Notes: generated by a model not told the origin, from the sequence alone. A stretch of DNA of 64,000 nucleotides from Tetragonia tetragonoides (GCA_038025085.1 CM076144.1:43063001-43127000), one strand, 5' to 3'; shown: positions 35,973 to 48,281, numbered from the stretch's first letter. A program made the numbers and translations.

Positions 35973-38640
35973 TCTTCCCAAGCTTAAGCCCCCACACCTG
36001 GGCTCCCGAACTGACAAGAAATATCCGTCTGCCTGCTGGAATGAAATTGTTACAGATACAGTAACTTGGGAATTATAATACATTGTCACATTGCCTCTTA
36101 TTCCAAAATCTTGTTTTGAATATCTGACAGCTTTTTTTGTGTGTATGTGTGTGTATGCATATAACATGGTGGCCTTGAGACGCTAATTACAAATTTGAGG
36201 TTCTGTAAAGATTTGCTCAAAATTTTAATGCCGTTTTTCCCGATCGAAAATTTGTATAACGTTGCAGATGAGTTCTCGCATGTTTGCATAGAGTAGCACA
36301 GTGAGATGCCAGATTCTTAGGAATTTCTTAAATGTATTATCCTTTTTTAGATTTTATCTTATGTGCTTATCGGACCTGCGTCTCTGAGTTTTAGGAGACA
36401 CAGTCTGTTGAATGTTTTGTGTGCTTGGATGCTGGTTTACATTCATGGTTCATCTTTTAGGTGTTGGAAGTACCATTGGTGCTGGCGTTTACATCCTTAT
36501 TGGTAATGTTGCCAGAGAACACACTGGCCCCTCCCTTCCTCTTGCTTTCCTAATAGCTGGAATAGTTGCTGCCTTGTCTGCATTGTGCTATGCGGAGCTT
36601 TCCTGCCGTAGCGCTTCTTCTGGAAGTGCTTACCATTATTCATACATATGTATTGGGGAAGGGTAAGTAAGATTTATCTTCTGCTGTAATATTTCACTAT
36701 AAATTACGTTTCCTAAGCACATAATCAGTGTTTACAATAATTTTCATGGAAATATATGGTTTGATTTGTTGGTGGATCCTTGCCGGAGCTCTGATTTCCC
36801 AGATATCTGATTCACATTGTCAAAGATGTGAGTCTCTTTAGTTGCTTTCTTGATTGATTGCAGTGTTGCCTGGGTGATTGGTTGGGCTCTAATACTGGAA
36901 TACGCCATTGGGGGTTCAGTTGTTGCTCGGGGCGTTACCCCAAACCTGGTACTGATTCTGCTTTATGCTTATGTTCAAGTTTTCTTGAAATTGTTTTTTC
37001 AGCGAGAAGCAATTAGTTAAATGTGGTTGTTGGTTTCTGTGAGTTTATGTCTGTTCATATTCCCAAGTCCCAACATGCCATTAGTGCCTCCAGGAGCTCA
37101 TATCATTTGACGACTGTATTAAATCTTGAGTGCATGGATTAGACATTGGGAGGACTTGTATTAAATTATTTGTTTCCTGTTGGAAGCGAGGTGAGCTGAT
37201 TCTTCTTCCTAAACATGTTTAGACTCTAAACTGTTTTGTTCCCTGCTAATTGTGTAATCAAGCAAGAGATTGTAGGATCTATTTCCATCAGATGTAACAA
37301 CAGTCAACAGATATAGTTGCGTTCTTCAATCACACTATCGTATACTTTCAGGCCTCTTTTTTTGGACGACAGGAAGATCTTCCGGCATTTCTATCCCGAC
37401 ATACTATATATGGCATTCTAATAGATCCCTGTGCTGCTGGCCTGATCCTCATAGTCACATTTCTCTTGTGCTCTGGAATTAAGGAAGTATGTCTAAATGT
37501 CTTCATTAGTATATCTGTTGTCAACTTTACATTCTTTAACAAGTACAAGGTTCACTCATTTTAGTTAGTGAAATGTTTTTTCTTTCCAGAGTACAATGGC
37601 ACAGACAATCGTTACAGCAATAAATGTTTGTGCATTGATTTTTGTAATTTTGACTGGAGGATACCTAGCCTTCAAGAATGGTTGGGTTGGATATGAACTT
37701 TCTAATGGGTAAGCAGCCTATGTTAAATGAAATTTTCTTAGAACACTTAATTCACAGCCGAGAATTGACCTTGAGTTTCTGAATTGTAGATATTTTCCTT
37801 TTGGAGTGAATGGATTGCTTGCCGGTTCTGCAACAGTCTTCTTCTCATATATTGGTTTTGATTCAGTGACTGCCATTGCCGAGGAGGTATGTTGTAACTA
37901 ACTTTTGATGTAACGGCTACGGGGGTGAAAGAGAGAAGAGTAGGCTTTATAACTGACTATCCTCCCTTTAAGCTTAACATTTGTATTCCTAATTGGTCCA
38001 ACAGGTTAAGAATCCTAAGAAAGATTTTCCCTGGGGTATATGCATCTCATTATCTTTGAGTTGTGTACTCTATATGCTTCTTTCTCTTGTTATCGTTGGG
38101 TTAGTTCCATATTACAAATTGGATGAAGACACTCCAATCTCATCAGCGTTCTCTGCATATGGCATGCAGTGGGCAGCGTAAGTCCCAATTTCTGCTGTTA
38201 TTCATGTGCTGATATTTTCCTTTGAAGTTTGATGTGCTTGATTTCCTTTGGGTGCCTCACTGGGTGCTTTTTGTTGTTGATGTTGTTGTTAAGGGCAGCT
38301 ATATTATAACATCTGGAGCAGTCATGGCTCTGCTTGCAGCTTTAATGGGCTGCCTTCTTCCCCAGGTATTTATATGTGTGATCAGCAATTCTTTATTTTT
38401 CATGTAGGATTTTTGGCTCCTAGATTCCTGTGTTCACGTTTGTATCCCTTCATGTTCAATTAAGCTGCTAATAAGGTCTACCTTATTGCATTTTGTTGTG
38501 TTCTGTTTGGAACACATTTACTCATCCATCATCTAGTTGGTGAGGAGTAATAAAATAATTTCTTAAGTCCTGGTTGGCTAGTATGCCCCTCTATTATCTT
38601 TCTGTGTACAGGATTCCAATTGGTGTAGCTAAAAGTTTAG

Positions 38641-39302
38641 TGATGCAGGAGCAAGTATGTTAAAGGACAAGCAAGAAGACGATGAATCAAGAACGTCCAA
38701 GAACCCAGTTCTTGAAACGTTAATGCTTGATCTTGAGCTGCTCATTGCCAAGAGTATAATGCCACGTGAGGTAAAACGTGAGGTAACTATGTTAGAGTGA
38801 CAAGAAGATGATTAGAAACTAAAAAGAAGTGGCGTTAAGGCAAAAGGAAACTGTTCCAGCGGTTTTAGCCTTGGGCGCCAAGGAATTAGCTGTTTAAGTT
38901 TAATTTCGTTTGACTATTTCCTTAATTAGTTAGAATATGTTTAGGAAAGTAGTAATCTGATTATTAGTAGCATTAGGAGTCCATTAAGTATTAGGAAAGC
39001 TGTTAGTTAGTTCGTTTTACAATTGTAATCAGTTTTATAGTTAGTTTCCTATTTGGATTAGGATTAGGATTCCGAATAGCTTTAGATTTCTTTGTCTATA
39101 AATAGGGGAGAGCTTTGCTATTGTAAACTCGTGCTTTGATGATTAATAATTGAATACATGAGTATTTACCCCTAAAACTGAGTGATTCAGGTTGAAACCC
39201 TTACGAATGATTCGTGAGTTGTTCTTGAGGGATTCTTGAACAAGATCCCTTTGTGTGATACTATCAAAGGTTAAATTCCGTTTTGTTACTTATTTCACAT
39301 CA
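38641..39302 (+). repeat. 5' LTR of Ty3/gypsy element (662 bp)
   Basis: It begins TGATGCAGGAGC and ends TTTCACATCA, so the ends form TGATG...CATCA inverted repeats. The 5-bp duplication TTTAG precedes it (38,636-38,640). A TATA box CTATAAATA lies at 39,098-39,106. By reading, it differs from the 3' LTR at about 15 positions plus small indels. Confidence 0.9.
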
Positions 39303-39305
39303 ACT

Positions 39306-39317
39306 TGGTATCAGAGC
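39306..39317 (+). other. Primer binding site for initiator tRNA-Met
   Basis: TGGTATCAGAGC, three bases after the 5' LTR, is complementary to the 3' end of plant initiator tRNA-Met and is where minus-strand synthesis starts. Confidence 0.9.
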
Positions 39318-39466
39318 TAAAGGTTTGAGCTTTCTTAAGTTTAAACAACCACGGTCCTGAGCATAAACACGACACCATAGCGAGCTTTAGAGAAAGATTC
39401 TTGCAAGATCCGCCCTTTGTTTAAGAAGACAACCAAGAAACCCCCAAGAAACCTACAACCAAAGCT

Positions 39467-40444
39467 ATGTGTGACCCCAACGAACTAGCAAAGTTGTTAA
39501 CAACCATGGAGGATCTTAGGGCATCTGTCAAAACTCAAGAAGAGCGGATGGCAGAGCGGATGGCTGCTATGGAAAGAAGAAACCAAGAAGATAGGGAGAA
39601 CATGGAGACAAGGATGCGCAGAATTCATTGGAGAAACCACAACCGTGACCCCGACTTCGATGAGGAGTTTGAAGACACAAGTGAGACTAGAACCAATGAC
39701 GCTCCTAAACCACGACACCCCTATGATGATGACAGGAACTTGAAAATCGAACTCCCTGAATATGACCCAGAGGCCTTTCTTGATTGGCTTAGAACTATGG
39801 AGAGAGTCTTTGAATACAAGGAGTATGATGAGCGGCGAAGATGCAAGTTAGCCACGCTTAAACTCACCAAGTATGCTTCTTTATGGTATGAAAACCTAAA
39901 GGCTCGACGCAAGAAGGACGGGAAAGCAAAGATTGAGACTTGGGACAAACTCAAGAAATATTTAAAGAAACGAGTTTTGCCTAAAAAATTTGCGCAAGAA
40001 CAGTTCTTAAAACTTACGTCCTTAAGCCAAGAAACCTCAAGTGTACAAGACTACCTCCAGAAGTTTGAACATATGCACATGATGTGTGATCTTGAGGAGA
40101 AGGAGGAGTTAAAGATTGCATGGTTCATCAAAGGTCTAAACCCAACTCTAAGGCGCAAGGTAGAGCTTGTTCCTTACGTAACCTTTGAGGACGTGTGCAA
40201 AATCGCTCTCAAGATTGAGAAGCAAGAGAAGGAGCAAAAACCGGTTGCTCGAGATGTGGTTAAAGGCTATACAAATTTCCGGAACCAATACAACGCGAGA
40301 GAGAATACAACATTCTCCAAGAGCGCAAGTATCCCTAGCAAGCCCGTAACTCAAGACAAAGGCAAAGCCGTGGCCACTAAGGACAGGAACCAACTGCTTT
40401 GTTTCAAGTGTCAAGTGTCAAGGATATGGACACTATGCCTATGA
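39467..40444 (+). pseudogene. Ty3/gypsy gag, frameshifted at the zinc knuckle
   Basis: The ATG at 39,467 opens a 325-codon frame. The N-terminus is a charged coiled-coil-like stretch rich in Glu, Arg and Met. A retrotransposon gag core follows (YDPEAFLDWLRTMERVFEY, then WDKLKKYLKKR). The frame reaches the CCHC zinc knuckle, where CAAGTGT is repeated in tandem at 40,405-40,418. This 7-bp gain throws the rest of the knuckle and all of pol into another frame. The packaging protein would therefore lack a complete knuckle. Confidence 0.85.
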
Positions 40445-43400
40445 GTGCGGCTCGAAGAAAGCACTCACCATCGCTGAGCTAGAAGAGATGGAACCCTCGT
40501 TTGTTATGCCCATAACCGAGGACAGTGATGAAGATAATGGAGAGCCATTCACTGAAGATTATGGTATACCCGAGGTTGGAGAGACCCTAATCCTTACGAA
40601 GTTGCTACATACGACTGTGGCCGATGATGAGTCCGACCAAAGGGAGCAAATATTCCATTCTCGCTGCAAGGTTAGAGGTAAAGTTTGCAATTTGATTATT
40701 GACTCTGGGAGTTGTACTAATGTTGCCTCTAAAGAGATGGTTGATAAGCTGGATTTGCCTACTAAAAGTCATCCTAAATCCTATACTGTGCAATGGTTGA
40801 ATGATGGGGGAGAGTTAAAAGTGACTACACAAGCTAGAGTTTACTTTACTTTAGGGTGTTATAAAGACGACCTATGGTGTGATGTACTGCCTATGGGTGT
40901 TTGTCATATATTGTTAGGCCGTCCTTGGCAATTTGATAGGAAAGTTAGTCATGATGGTGTAAACAATATCTATACTGTTGAGCATAACTAGAAACGAATC
41001 AAATTGTTACCCTTGACTGACACTCAAGTTAAAGAAGCAAAGGCTAGTAAAAAGGCGAGTCGTGTAATGGTCATAGGAGAGAAAGAGATGGAAAAAGAGG
41101 TGGCTAGTAAAACTATGAGCTACCTAGTGTTGTTGTTTGAACCTAACATGTGTAACAATCCCAATTATGATCCTGAGTTACGCCTATTGTTAGAGAGGTT
41201 CAAAGAAGTGTTCCCCGAGGAGTTACCCCCTGGTTTACCTCCTATGCATGGCATAGAACACCAAATTGACCTAGTTCTTGGAGCACCACTTCCAAATAGG
41301 CCAGCATTTTGGTGTAACCCCGAAGAAGCCAAAGAGTTACAAAGACAAGTTGAAGAGCTTGTGCAAAGAGGCTATGTGAGAGAAAGTCTAAGCCCATGCG
41401 CTGTTCCTGCGTTACTTGTGCCTAAGAAAGATGGGACATGGCGTATGTGCATTGATAGTAGAGCTGTCAACAATATCACAATCAAATATAGGTTACCTAT
41501 GCCAAGATTAGATGATATGTTAGACGAGCTACATGGTTCCAGTTGTTTTCCAAGATAGATCTTAGAGCTGGATACCATCAAGTGAGAATCAAGGAGGTAG
41601 ATGAATGGACGACCAAGTTCAAGACACGACATGGTTTGTATGAGTGGTTAGTAATGCCTTTTGGCTTGTGCAACGCTCCTAGCACATTCATGAGGTTGAT
41701 GAACGAGGTATTGAGAGCATTCCTTGGTAAATTTGTTGTGGTTTACCTTGATGATATTCTTATATTCAGCAAGATCAAGGAGGAACATCTAGTACATCTA
41801 CAACGCGTATTTGAGAAGCTAAAGGAACAACAACTTTTTGGTAAGTTAGAGAAGTGTGATTTCATGCTTCCTAAGGTTATATTCCTTGGTTACATTGTGT
41901 CCAAAGATGGTGTACATGTTGATCCGTCCAAGGTAGAAGTTATGGCTTCATGGCTAGCTCCAACCAACATACATGAGGTACGTAGTTTTCATGGCTTTGC
42001 ATAATTTTATCGGAGGTTTATACGCAATTTTAGCTCCAGTACTGCTCCTATTACGAAACTAATGAAAAAAGGAGATCGAGTTTAATTGGAGTGAAAGTGC
42101 GCAAAAGGCCTTTGTTGAGGTCAAAGAGAAGTTGTGTCAAGCACCCATTCTAGCGCTACCCGATTTTGGTAGACTATTTGAGGTTGAATGTGATGCTAGT
42201 GGGGTGGGTATAGGCGCTGTTTTAATTCAAGAAAAACGTCCTATTGCCTATTTTAGTGAGAAATTGAATGGAGCTCGTTTGAATTATTCTACATATGATC
42301 GAGATTTCTATGCAATTGTGAGAGCTTTGGAGCATTGGTCCCATTATTTAAGGCCTAAGCCTTTTGTGTTGCACTCGGATCATGAAGCTCTCAAGTATAT
42401 TCATGGCCAACAGAAACTAAACCCTAGACATGCCAAGTGGGTAGTTTCTACAATCTTTTACATTCTCGGCCAAGTACAAAGATGGGAAGAGCAATGTTGT
42501 TGCGGATGCTCTTTCACGAAGAAACCACTTGCTTGTGACACTTGAAGCGAAGCTCCTAGGCTTTGAACATCTCCAAGAGCTATATGACAAGGATACTGAT
42601 TTCTCTGAGTCATTTAGAGCTTGCAAAGAAGGGGAGCATGGTGATTATTTCATACAAGATGGGTTTCTATTCAAGAGGAACAAGTTCTGTGTTCCTAGGT
42701 CCTCTGTACGTGAGCTATTGGTTAGAGAAGTCCACTCTGGAGGATTAGCTGGACATTTTGGAGTAACTAAAACCCTTGAGCTATTACAAGAACACTTTTA
42801 TTGGCCTAAGATGCTCAAAGATGTACACGCTATTGTGACGAGATGCGCTACATGTCAACGGGCCAAGAGTGCTTTTCACAAAGGGTTATACACACCATTA
42901 CTGGTTCCTAGCATTCCCTGGGAGAGTGTGAGCATGGATTTCATTGTGGCACTCCCTAGAACTCAAAGGGGAAAAGATGCCGTGATGGTTGTTGTTGATA
43001 GATTGTCCAAGATGGAGCACTTTGTGCCATGTCACAAGATCGATGACGCCTCTCATGTTGCTGACTTGTTCTATAAAGAGATAGTGAGGCTACATGGCAT
43101 TCCCAAGACCATTGTGTCGGATCGAGATACTAAGTTTCTGAGTTACTTTTGAAAGACACTTTGGAGACTCGTTGGGACGAAGTTACTCTTTAGCACTTCA
43201 CATCAGCCACAAACAGATGGGCAAACCGAGGTTACAAATAGAACCCTTGGTACTTTGCTTAGAGGGTTGGTGAGTAGAAGCACAAAAGATTGGGATATTA
43301 AGCTAGCACGTGTGGAGTTTGCGTATAACAGAACGCCTGGCTTTACTACGGGTCGTTCTCCATTTGAGATTGTGTATGGCATTAATCCTTATTTGCCTTG

Positions 43401-43855
43401 ATTTCGTGTCTTCGCCTAGAGATGATGTTATCAATGTAGATGCCAAGGCAAGACACCAAGCTTTCAAGAAGACTTGCGAGCAAGTTCGTGTGCGAGTAGA
43501 GAAGATGAACTCAAGGTACCAAGCTAGAGCTAACAAGGGAAGAAAGCAAGTTCTATTTGAACCTGGTGACTTAGTTTGGCTACACCTGCGCAAATAAAGA
43601 TTTCCTTCTAGACGCAAGAACAAGCTTATGCCTCGAGCAGATAGTCCTTTTCAAGTCCTAGAGAAGATTGGAGACAATGCATACAAGATTGATCTTCCTA
43701 GTGAGTATGGAAACGTGAGCTCAACCTTCAATGTTGGTGATCTTAGCCCTTACTTAGTGGATACGAATTTGATGGCAAATTCTTTTAAAGAAGGGGAGGT
43801 TGATGCAGGAGCAAGTACGTTAAAGGACAAGCAAGAAGACGATGAATCAAGAACG
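40445..43855 (+). pseudogene. Ty3/gypsy pol (protease, RT, RNase H, integrase), decayed
   Basis: Protease shows IIDSGSCTN (active-site DSG at about 40,701). Reverse transcriptase shows VPKKDGTWRMCID, then VYLDDILIF (YLDD at about 41,743). RNase H shows [15 protein letters not shown], then LHSDHEAL. Integrase shows the zinc-binding CATCQRAK, then MDFIVALP and IVSDRDTKF of the DDE core. The domains lie in three frames because of indels, with the stop codons listed under the whole element. The last frame runs through the purine tract into the 3' LTR. No clear chromodomain is seen. Confidence 0.85.
43785..43800 (+). other. Polypurine tract of Ty3/gypsy element
   Basis: AAAGAAGGGGAGGT ends exactly at the 3' LTR and would prime plus-strand DNA synthesis. 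It is also inside the pol reading frame. Confidence 0.8.
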
Positions 43856-44788
43856 TCCAAGAACCCAGTTCTTGAAACGTTTTTTTTTTTGGTGCAAGTC
43901 AGAAATTGTATTATTGCTCTCTGTAATGTAACAAGATTACAGTCCTTAGGCAATGAAGATCCAAGGCCACCTACTACGTAGGGTTCCTTTTTTCTACATC
44001 CCTCTACTACCTTACAACCCTTCAATCTGGTGCAACTCACTACAGGCAGTGGTTCACCCTCTCTGTAAACATTACAAGTTGCAAAAATTGTTTCTCACCA
44101 TCTCTGTAAACATTACAATTTGCAAAAATTATTTCTGACTTACAGCAAAATACAAAAATATAGATATCTAAAAATATTACAGTGGTTCTTGAAACGTTAA
44201 TGCTTGATTTTGAGCTGCTCATTGCCAAGAGTATAATGCCACGTGAGGTAAGACGTGAGGTAAATATGTTAGAGTGGCAAGAAGATGATTAGAAACTGAA
44301 AAGAAGTGGCATTAAGGCAAAAGGAAACTAAAGGAAACTGTTCCAGCGGTTTTAGCCTTGGGCGCCAAGGAATTAGCTGTTTAAGTTTAATTTCGTTTGA
44401 CTATTTCCTTAATTAGTTAGAATATGTTTAGGAAAGTAGTAATCTGATTATTAGTAGCATTAGGAGTCCATTAAGTATAGGAAAGCTGTTAGTTAGTTCG
44501 TTTTACAATTGTAATCAGTTTTATAGTTAGTTTCCTCTTTGGATTAGGATTAGGATTCCGAATAGCTTCAGATTTCTTTGTCTATAAATAGGGGAGAGCT
44601 TTGCTATTGTAAACTCGTGCTTTGATGATTAATAATCGAATACATGAGTATTTACCCCTCAAACTGAGTGATTCAGGTTGAAACCCTTACGAGTGCTTCG
44701 TGAGTTGTTCTTGAGTGATTCTTGAACAAGATCCCTTTGTGTGATACTATCAAAGGTTAAATTCCGTTTTGTTACTTATTTCATATCA
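43801..44788 (+). repeat. 3' LTR of Ty3/gypsy element (988 bp, enlarged by an insertion)
   Basis: It begins TGATGCAGGAGC and ends TTTCATATCA, followed by TTTAG. It exceeds the 5' LTR by 326 bp: a 303-bp insertion with its 14-bp duplication, a 10-bp AAAGGAAACT duplication, and a 1-bp loss account for this exactly. A TATA box CTATAAATA lies at 44,582-44,590. Confidence 0.9.
43882..44184 (-). mobile_element. 303-bp poly(A)-type insertion inside the 3' LTR
   Basis: GTTCTTGAAACGTT flanks it at 43,868-43,881 and 44,185-44,198, and the 5' LTR shows the empty site. A T run at the left edge means an A-tail on the minus strand, so it came by target-primed reverse transcription. It holds two 37-bp direct repeats around CTCTGTAAACATTACAA. 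I see no RNA polymerase III A and B boxes, so a 5'-truncated LINE end is as likely as a SINE. Confidence 0.75.
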
Positions 44789-47700
44789 TTTAGAGAGGTT
44801 TATACGAGACTTCTTATGATCTGGGGCTCTGGGCTGAGGGTTAGGCGAGACAACATTCTAAATTGGGACTTAGTGTGTAGGCCCAAAACGGAGGGGAAAG
44901 TAGGTCTTGGACTGTTGGTGTCCAAATATCTCGCAGTTGAGTATGTGGTTGTGGCGCTTTCCTTTGGAACCAGTCTGTGTGCCACCGATTTATCTGAAGC
45001 AAGCACGGTTTTCAAAAGAATGGGTGGTGTCGCATGTTTGCCCTTGGAAATACAATTCACAGGGATCGTCTTCTTTCTTTGCTCTGGTCAGGTATAGCCG
45101 TATAGGGTGGGTAATGGACATTGGGTACTGTGATAGTGAGCTGTGTTCCAAAGTTCCTGCATTGTGACTTTGCACTAAGTTTATGGGTGAGGCTTTTTTG
45201 ACTGTTTTCTTTGCTCTCCCACTTTTACTCATCATCTCCGGACTCGTCATCCTGGTTTTGGTGGAAAGGAGAATAAGATGTTATGACGATGTGCTCTTCC
45301 AAGCCCACATGAATCTAGAATGTTAGAAGATAATTTAGAGCAGAGTAGCACCCTGCTTTAGATCACGGTATCCCCCTCCCCCTAAAAAGTAAAAGAAAAA
45401 GACTCTATACAGTTCCTACCATGAGGTATTTCTAACACGTGAACTATAAACTCTCACGAAGGAGTTCTCCTTCAACTTTCACCCAATGTAGTGCCTAGGT
45501 ATTAGGTAAGCAAGGGGCCAAATATGACTTCAAATGTGTCTCAGCTAGCAGTGTCCGCATTGTGCTGAAACTGCTAAAGTTTCCCCGATTTGTTATTGGA
45601 TTTTGAATCATGAAGATAATTCAATTTGGAAAGGAAACTTGAGGTTGATACTAGAGAAGGGATGAGATTGTTCTTTGGATGGGAAGGAAAATTCTCTTCA
45701 TGGTGGTAAATGATTCATAATTCGTCTTTCACAAGAAACCATTGGTTCTACATTCAGAAAAATGGAAATAACTTACTAATTGGTGGGAGTCCGAAATTAG
45801 TTCTGAAACCTTTTAGAGTTTTTTTTATGTGTATAAATAATGTGACACAAGATTTGACTACTTTGCTGCGTAAATGGTTTTTACTGTGTCTAACTGCTGT
45901 AATCTGTCATAGAAGCTTTTATTGTTCACATGATGACATTGGTGTATGTAATCTGTTATAACTTTGTTATCAATTTACTACTCGGTTATCATAATATAAT
46001 TTGTGAATTTACAACCGCCTCTTGCTGCTGTTCGTACTGCTAAAATATATTGCTTGTATGTGATTCATTGATTGGTTGAGAACTTTTGTTCATCGCGCCG
46101 TCCTGCCTGGAGGATGCCTTTCGACAAGTTTCTGGAGAGAAAAATACGTGTTTGATTTCCCCCCTCTGTTGTGCCACAACTTCCTTTTACTATTGCTAAT
46201 TGTTTGTGTTCATCTGTTCAGTCTCGAATTCTGATGGCCATGGCTAGAGATGGGTTGCTACTTGTTACCACCCTTCTTCTCTGATATTAATAAGCATACC
46301 CATGTTCCAGTTAAAGGCACAATAGCAACCGGTGTTCTCTCTGCAGCGCTTGCATTCTTTATGGACGTATCAGAGTTGGCAGGAATGGTTTGTTGACTTC
46401 TGCGAAACAACTTAATATATTTATCTGCTTGTGGTACTTTGAAAAGTTGGACAACACGAATAGGAATGGCTTCTTCTGTGCAGGTTAGTGTGGGCACATT
46501 GCTTGCATTTACTGCTGTTGCAATATCAGTGTTAATTATCAGATATGTTCCTCCAAATGAGATACTACAACAATCATCTGCTGGGGAATCTTCATCTGCA
46601 GTAAGTGGACATGTAGATGAGGATATTGTCAAAGGTCCTTTTTTCTTGGCTGGGGATGATTGTGAAGGCTTACTAGAGAAAAGGGAGCCAGGTCATGAAG
46701 CACCTATGTGTACAGAAGCATCTTTGGGTAAACTATTTCCCTGTCAAACTTATTCATTTGCCGGTTTCTTTGTTTTTCACTTTAAAGTGTTCTGTTGATG
46801 CCATGAGCAAGAATCTGAAAATATGGACTTGCAATTCCCTTAAGATAGGGGAGAGAAAAGGTAATGGAAATTGTTATTTTGGATTACCAGGGTAATGACT
46901 TATTTACACGCTGCTGGTGCGGGAATCGAAATGACAATGGTAAACTGGTATCTTCAAAATAAATCATATATCCAAACTATTACAAACTAAAAACATACCA
47001 AAAGGAACAATAGATATCTTTAACTCCAGCACATGTTAGTCCCGTAAATTAGGTTGCTTTTGTACTAGTACGTCTAGGTTGCTTGACGTTTTAAGGGTGT
47101 AAAGGTCTGTCGAGGCAAACACAAGCATTCGTTGACCTGTTCCCTAGCAAGCCTAGTTCTGATACTTTTCGTATATTAAAAATGCAGGCAAACCAAAGTG
47201 GCAGCAAAGACGGAACTTGGCTGCATGGTTCATAAGTATGATTTCTATTGGTGGTGTTGTCCTTACCTCTGCTGCTTCTATAGAAAGGATACCCAGGTGT
47301 GTTCTCATCATACCTTCAAAACACTTCAGTTGTTGGAAGTGATACTTGATTTGATTGGTGGTTATGGTTTTCGTTCAATTGCAACTCCATTTGATCATTA
47401 TAAATCTGTTCATCACATTTTGCCAGCCCTGCTCGTATCATACTGTGTGGAATAGGTGGTTCTATTTTCTTGACCGGGCTGACTGGCCTTGCCTACATAG
47501 GTCCAGATGGTGCATCTGATAGATTTGGGCACAGAGGAGGTAAACTCAGAAACATCTCACTATGAATTCTGCCAATAATCCTGGCACTAATTTGGTGAAC
47601 ATTACTAGCAGGATGCTGATTATGTCATTGACATTTGACTACCAACTTAGAACTTACTGACAAATAAGTAGTTAACAAGTAATAAGCAAATAGTAGTTAT

Positions 47701-48281
47701 GTATACCCAACAAGTAGGCAAATATTGCACCCAAAAAAGAAAAACAAGTACGCCAATAGTTGTTATACCCAACAAGTAGCTGTGCCCCTTCAGTTTTGGA
47801 CTTTTTACAGGCAACATGATTATATACAAAATACATGTATGGCACAGTAGTTAGATACTGTCATATGTGAATAATTGCTCTTTTACATCCTAAATTTATT
47901 ATTGAACTCTTGACTATGCCTATCTTCAGGTTTTATTTGTCCCTTTGTTCCATACTTGCCCGCTGCAAGCGCCCTTATAAACACTTACCTTATTATAAAT
48001 CTTGGGTGAGTATCTGTTACTGTTAGATTGATTCTTCAGCCATATCTTCTGAGTTTTTTCTTGGATGATTTTGCTGGAACTGATGATGATTCTATGAATC
48101 TGAACTTGACAGTGCTAGCACATGGATTCGTGTTTCGATATGGCTTCTAGTAGGAGTTTTAGTTTACTTATTCTATGGGCGAATACACAGCTCTTTGTCG
48201 GATACAGCATACGTCAACATAACTCGCAGTGAAGATGCCCATGTTCCCTCATCAGAGTACTCTTTGCTTGATCCGCGGTAG

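Larger units (their letters stand above)
38641..44788 (+). mobile_element. Ty3/gypsy LTR retrotransposon, defective, in CAT-B intron 8
   Basis: Two LTRs, TTTAG target duplications (38,636-38,640 and 44,789-44,793), a tRNA-Met primer site and a purine tract bound a 4.5-kb interior. Domain order gag, protease, RT, RNase H, integrase identifies Ty3/gypsy. The polyprotein is broken by a 7-bp duplication in the gag zinc knuckle, stops at 40,989, 42,002, 43,150 and 43,595, and frameshifts near 41,550, 42,085, 42,440 and 43,400. It cannot move by itself but could be mobilised in trans. It lies in the same orientation as CAT-B, so its LTR poly(A) signals could end CAT-B transcripts early. Confidence 0.92.
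38555..45290 (+). mobile_element. LINE remnant in CAT-B intron 8, split by the Ty3 element
   Basis: Left of the LTR element the translation has IPIGVAKS, and right of it (from 44,794) it continues with ERF, then GKVGLGLLVSKYLAVEYV and, in another frame, SHVCPWKYNSQGSSSFFALVRY. These are familiar segments of plant LINE reverse transcriptase and zf-RVT regions. The two parts join exactly across the 5-bp target duplication. Frameshifts and stops show it was dead before the window's Ty3 element arrived, or has decayed since. Outer ends are approximate. Confidence 0.6.
34669..48281 (+). pseudogene. CAT: CAT-B: cationic amino acid transporter, frameshifted in exon 9
   Basis: Exons: 34,669-34,816; 36,461-36,662; 36,864-36,948; 37,352-37,486; 37,590-37,708; 37,790-37,886; 38,005-38,177; 38,299-38,365; 46,222-46,387; 46,484-46,727; 47,188-47,296; 47,427-47,539; 47,930-48,005; 48,113-48,281. 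All match CAT-A in length and phase except exon 1 (two codons shorter), exon 9 (166 not 159 nt) and exon 14 (stop shifted, five extra codons). Exon 9 carries TTGCTAC followed by TTGTTAC at 46,255-46,268 where CAT-A has one copy, shifting frame to a TGA at 46,282-46,284. Translation would stop after 362 residues, losing the second half of the transporter. Exons 1-8 and 10-14 are otherwise open, so decay is recent. Intron 8 is 7.9 kb because of nested retroelements. Exon 9 is phase 0 on both sides, so skipping it would restore frame but delete RILMAMARDG. Confidence 0.88.
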
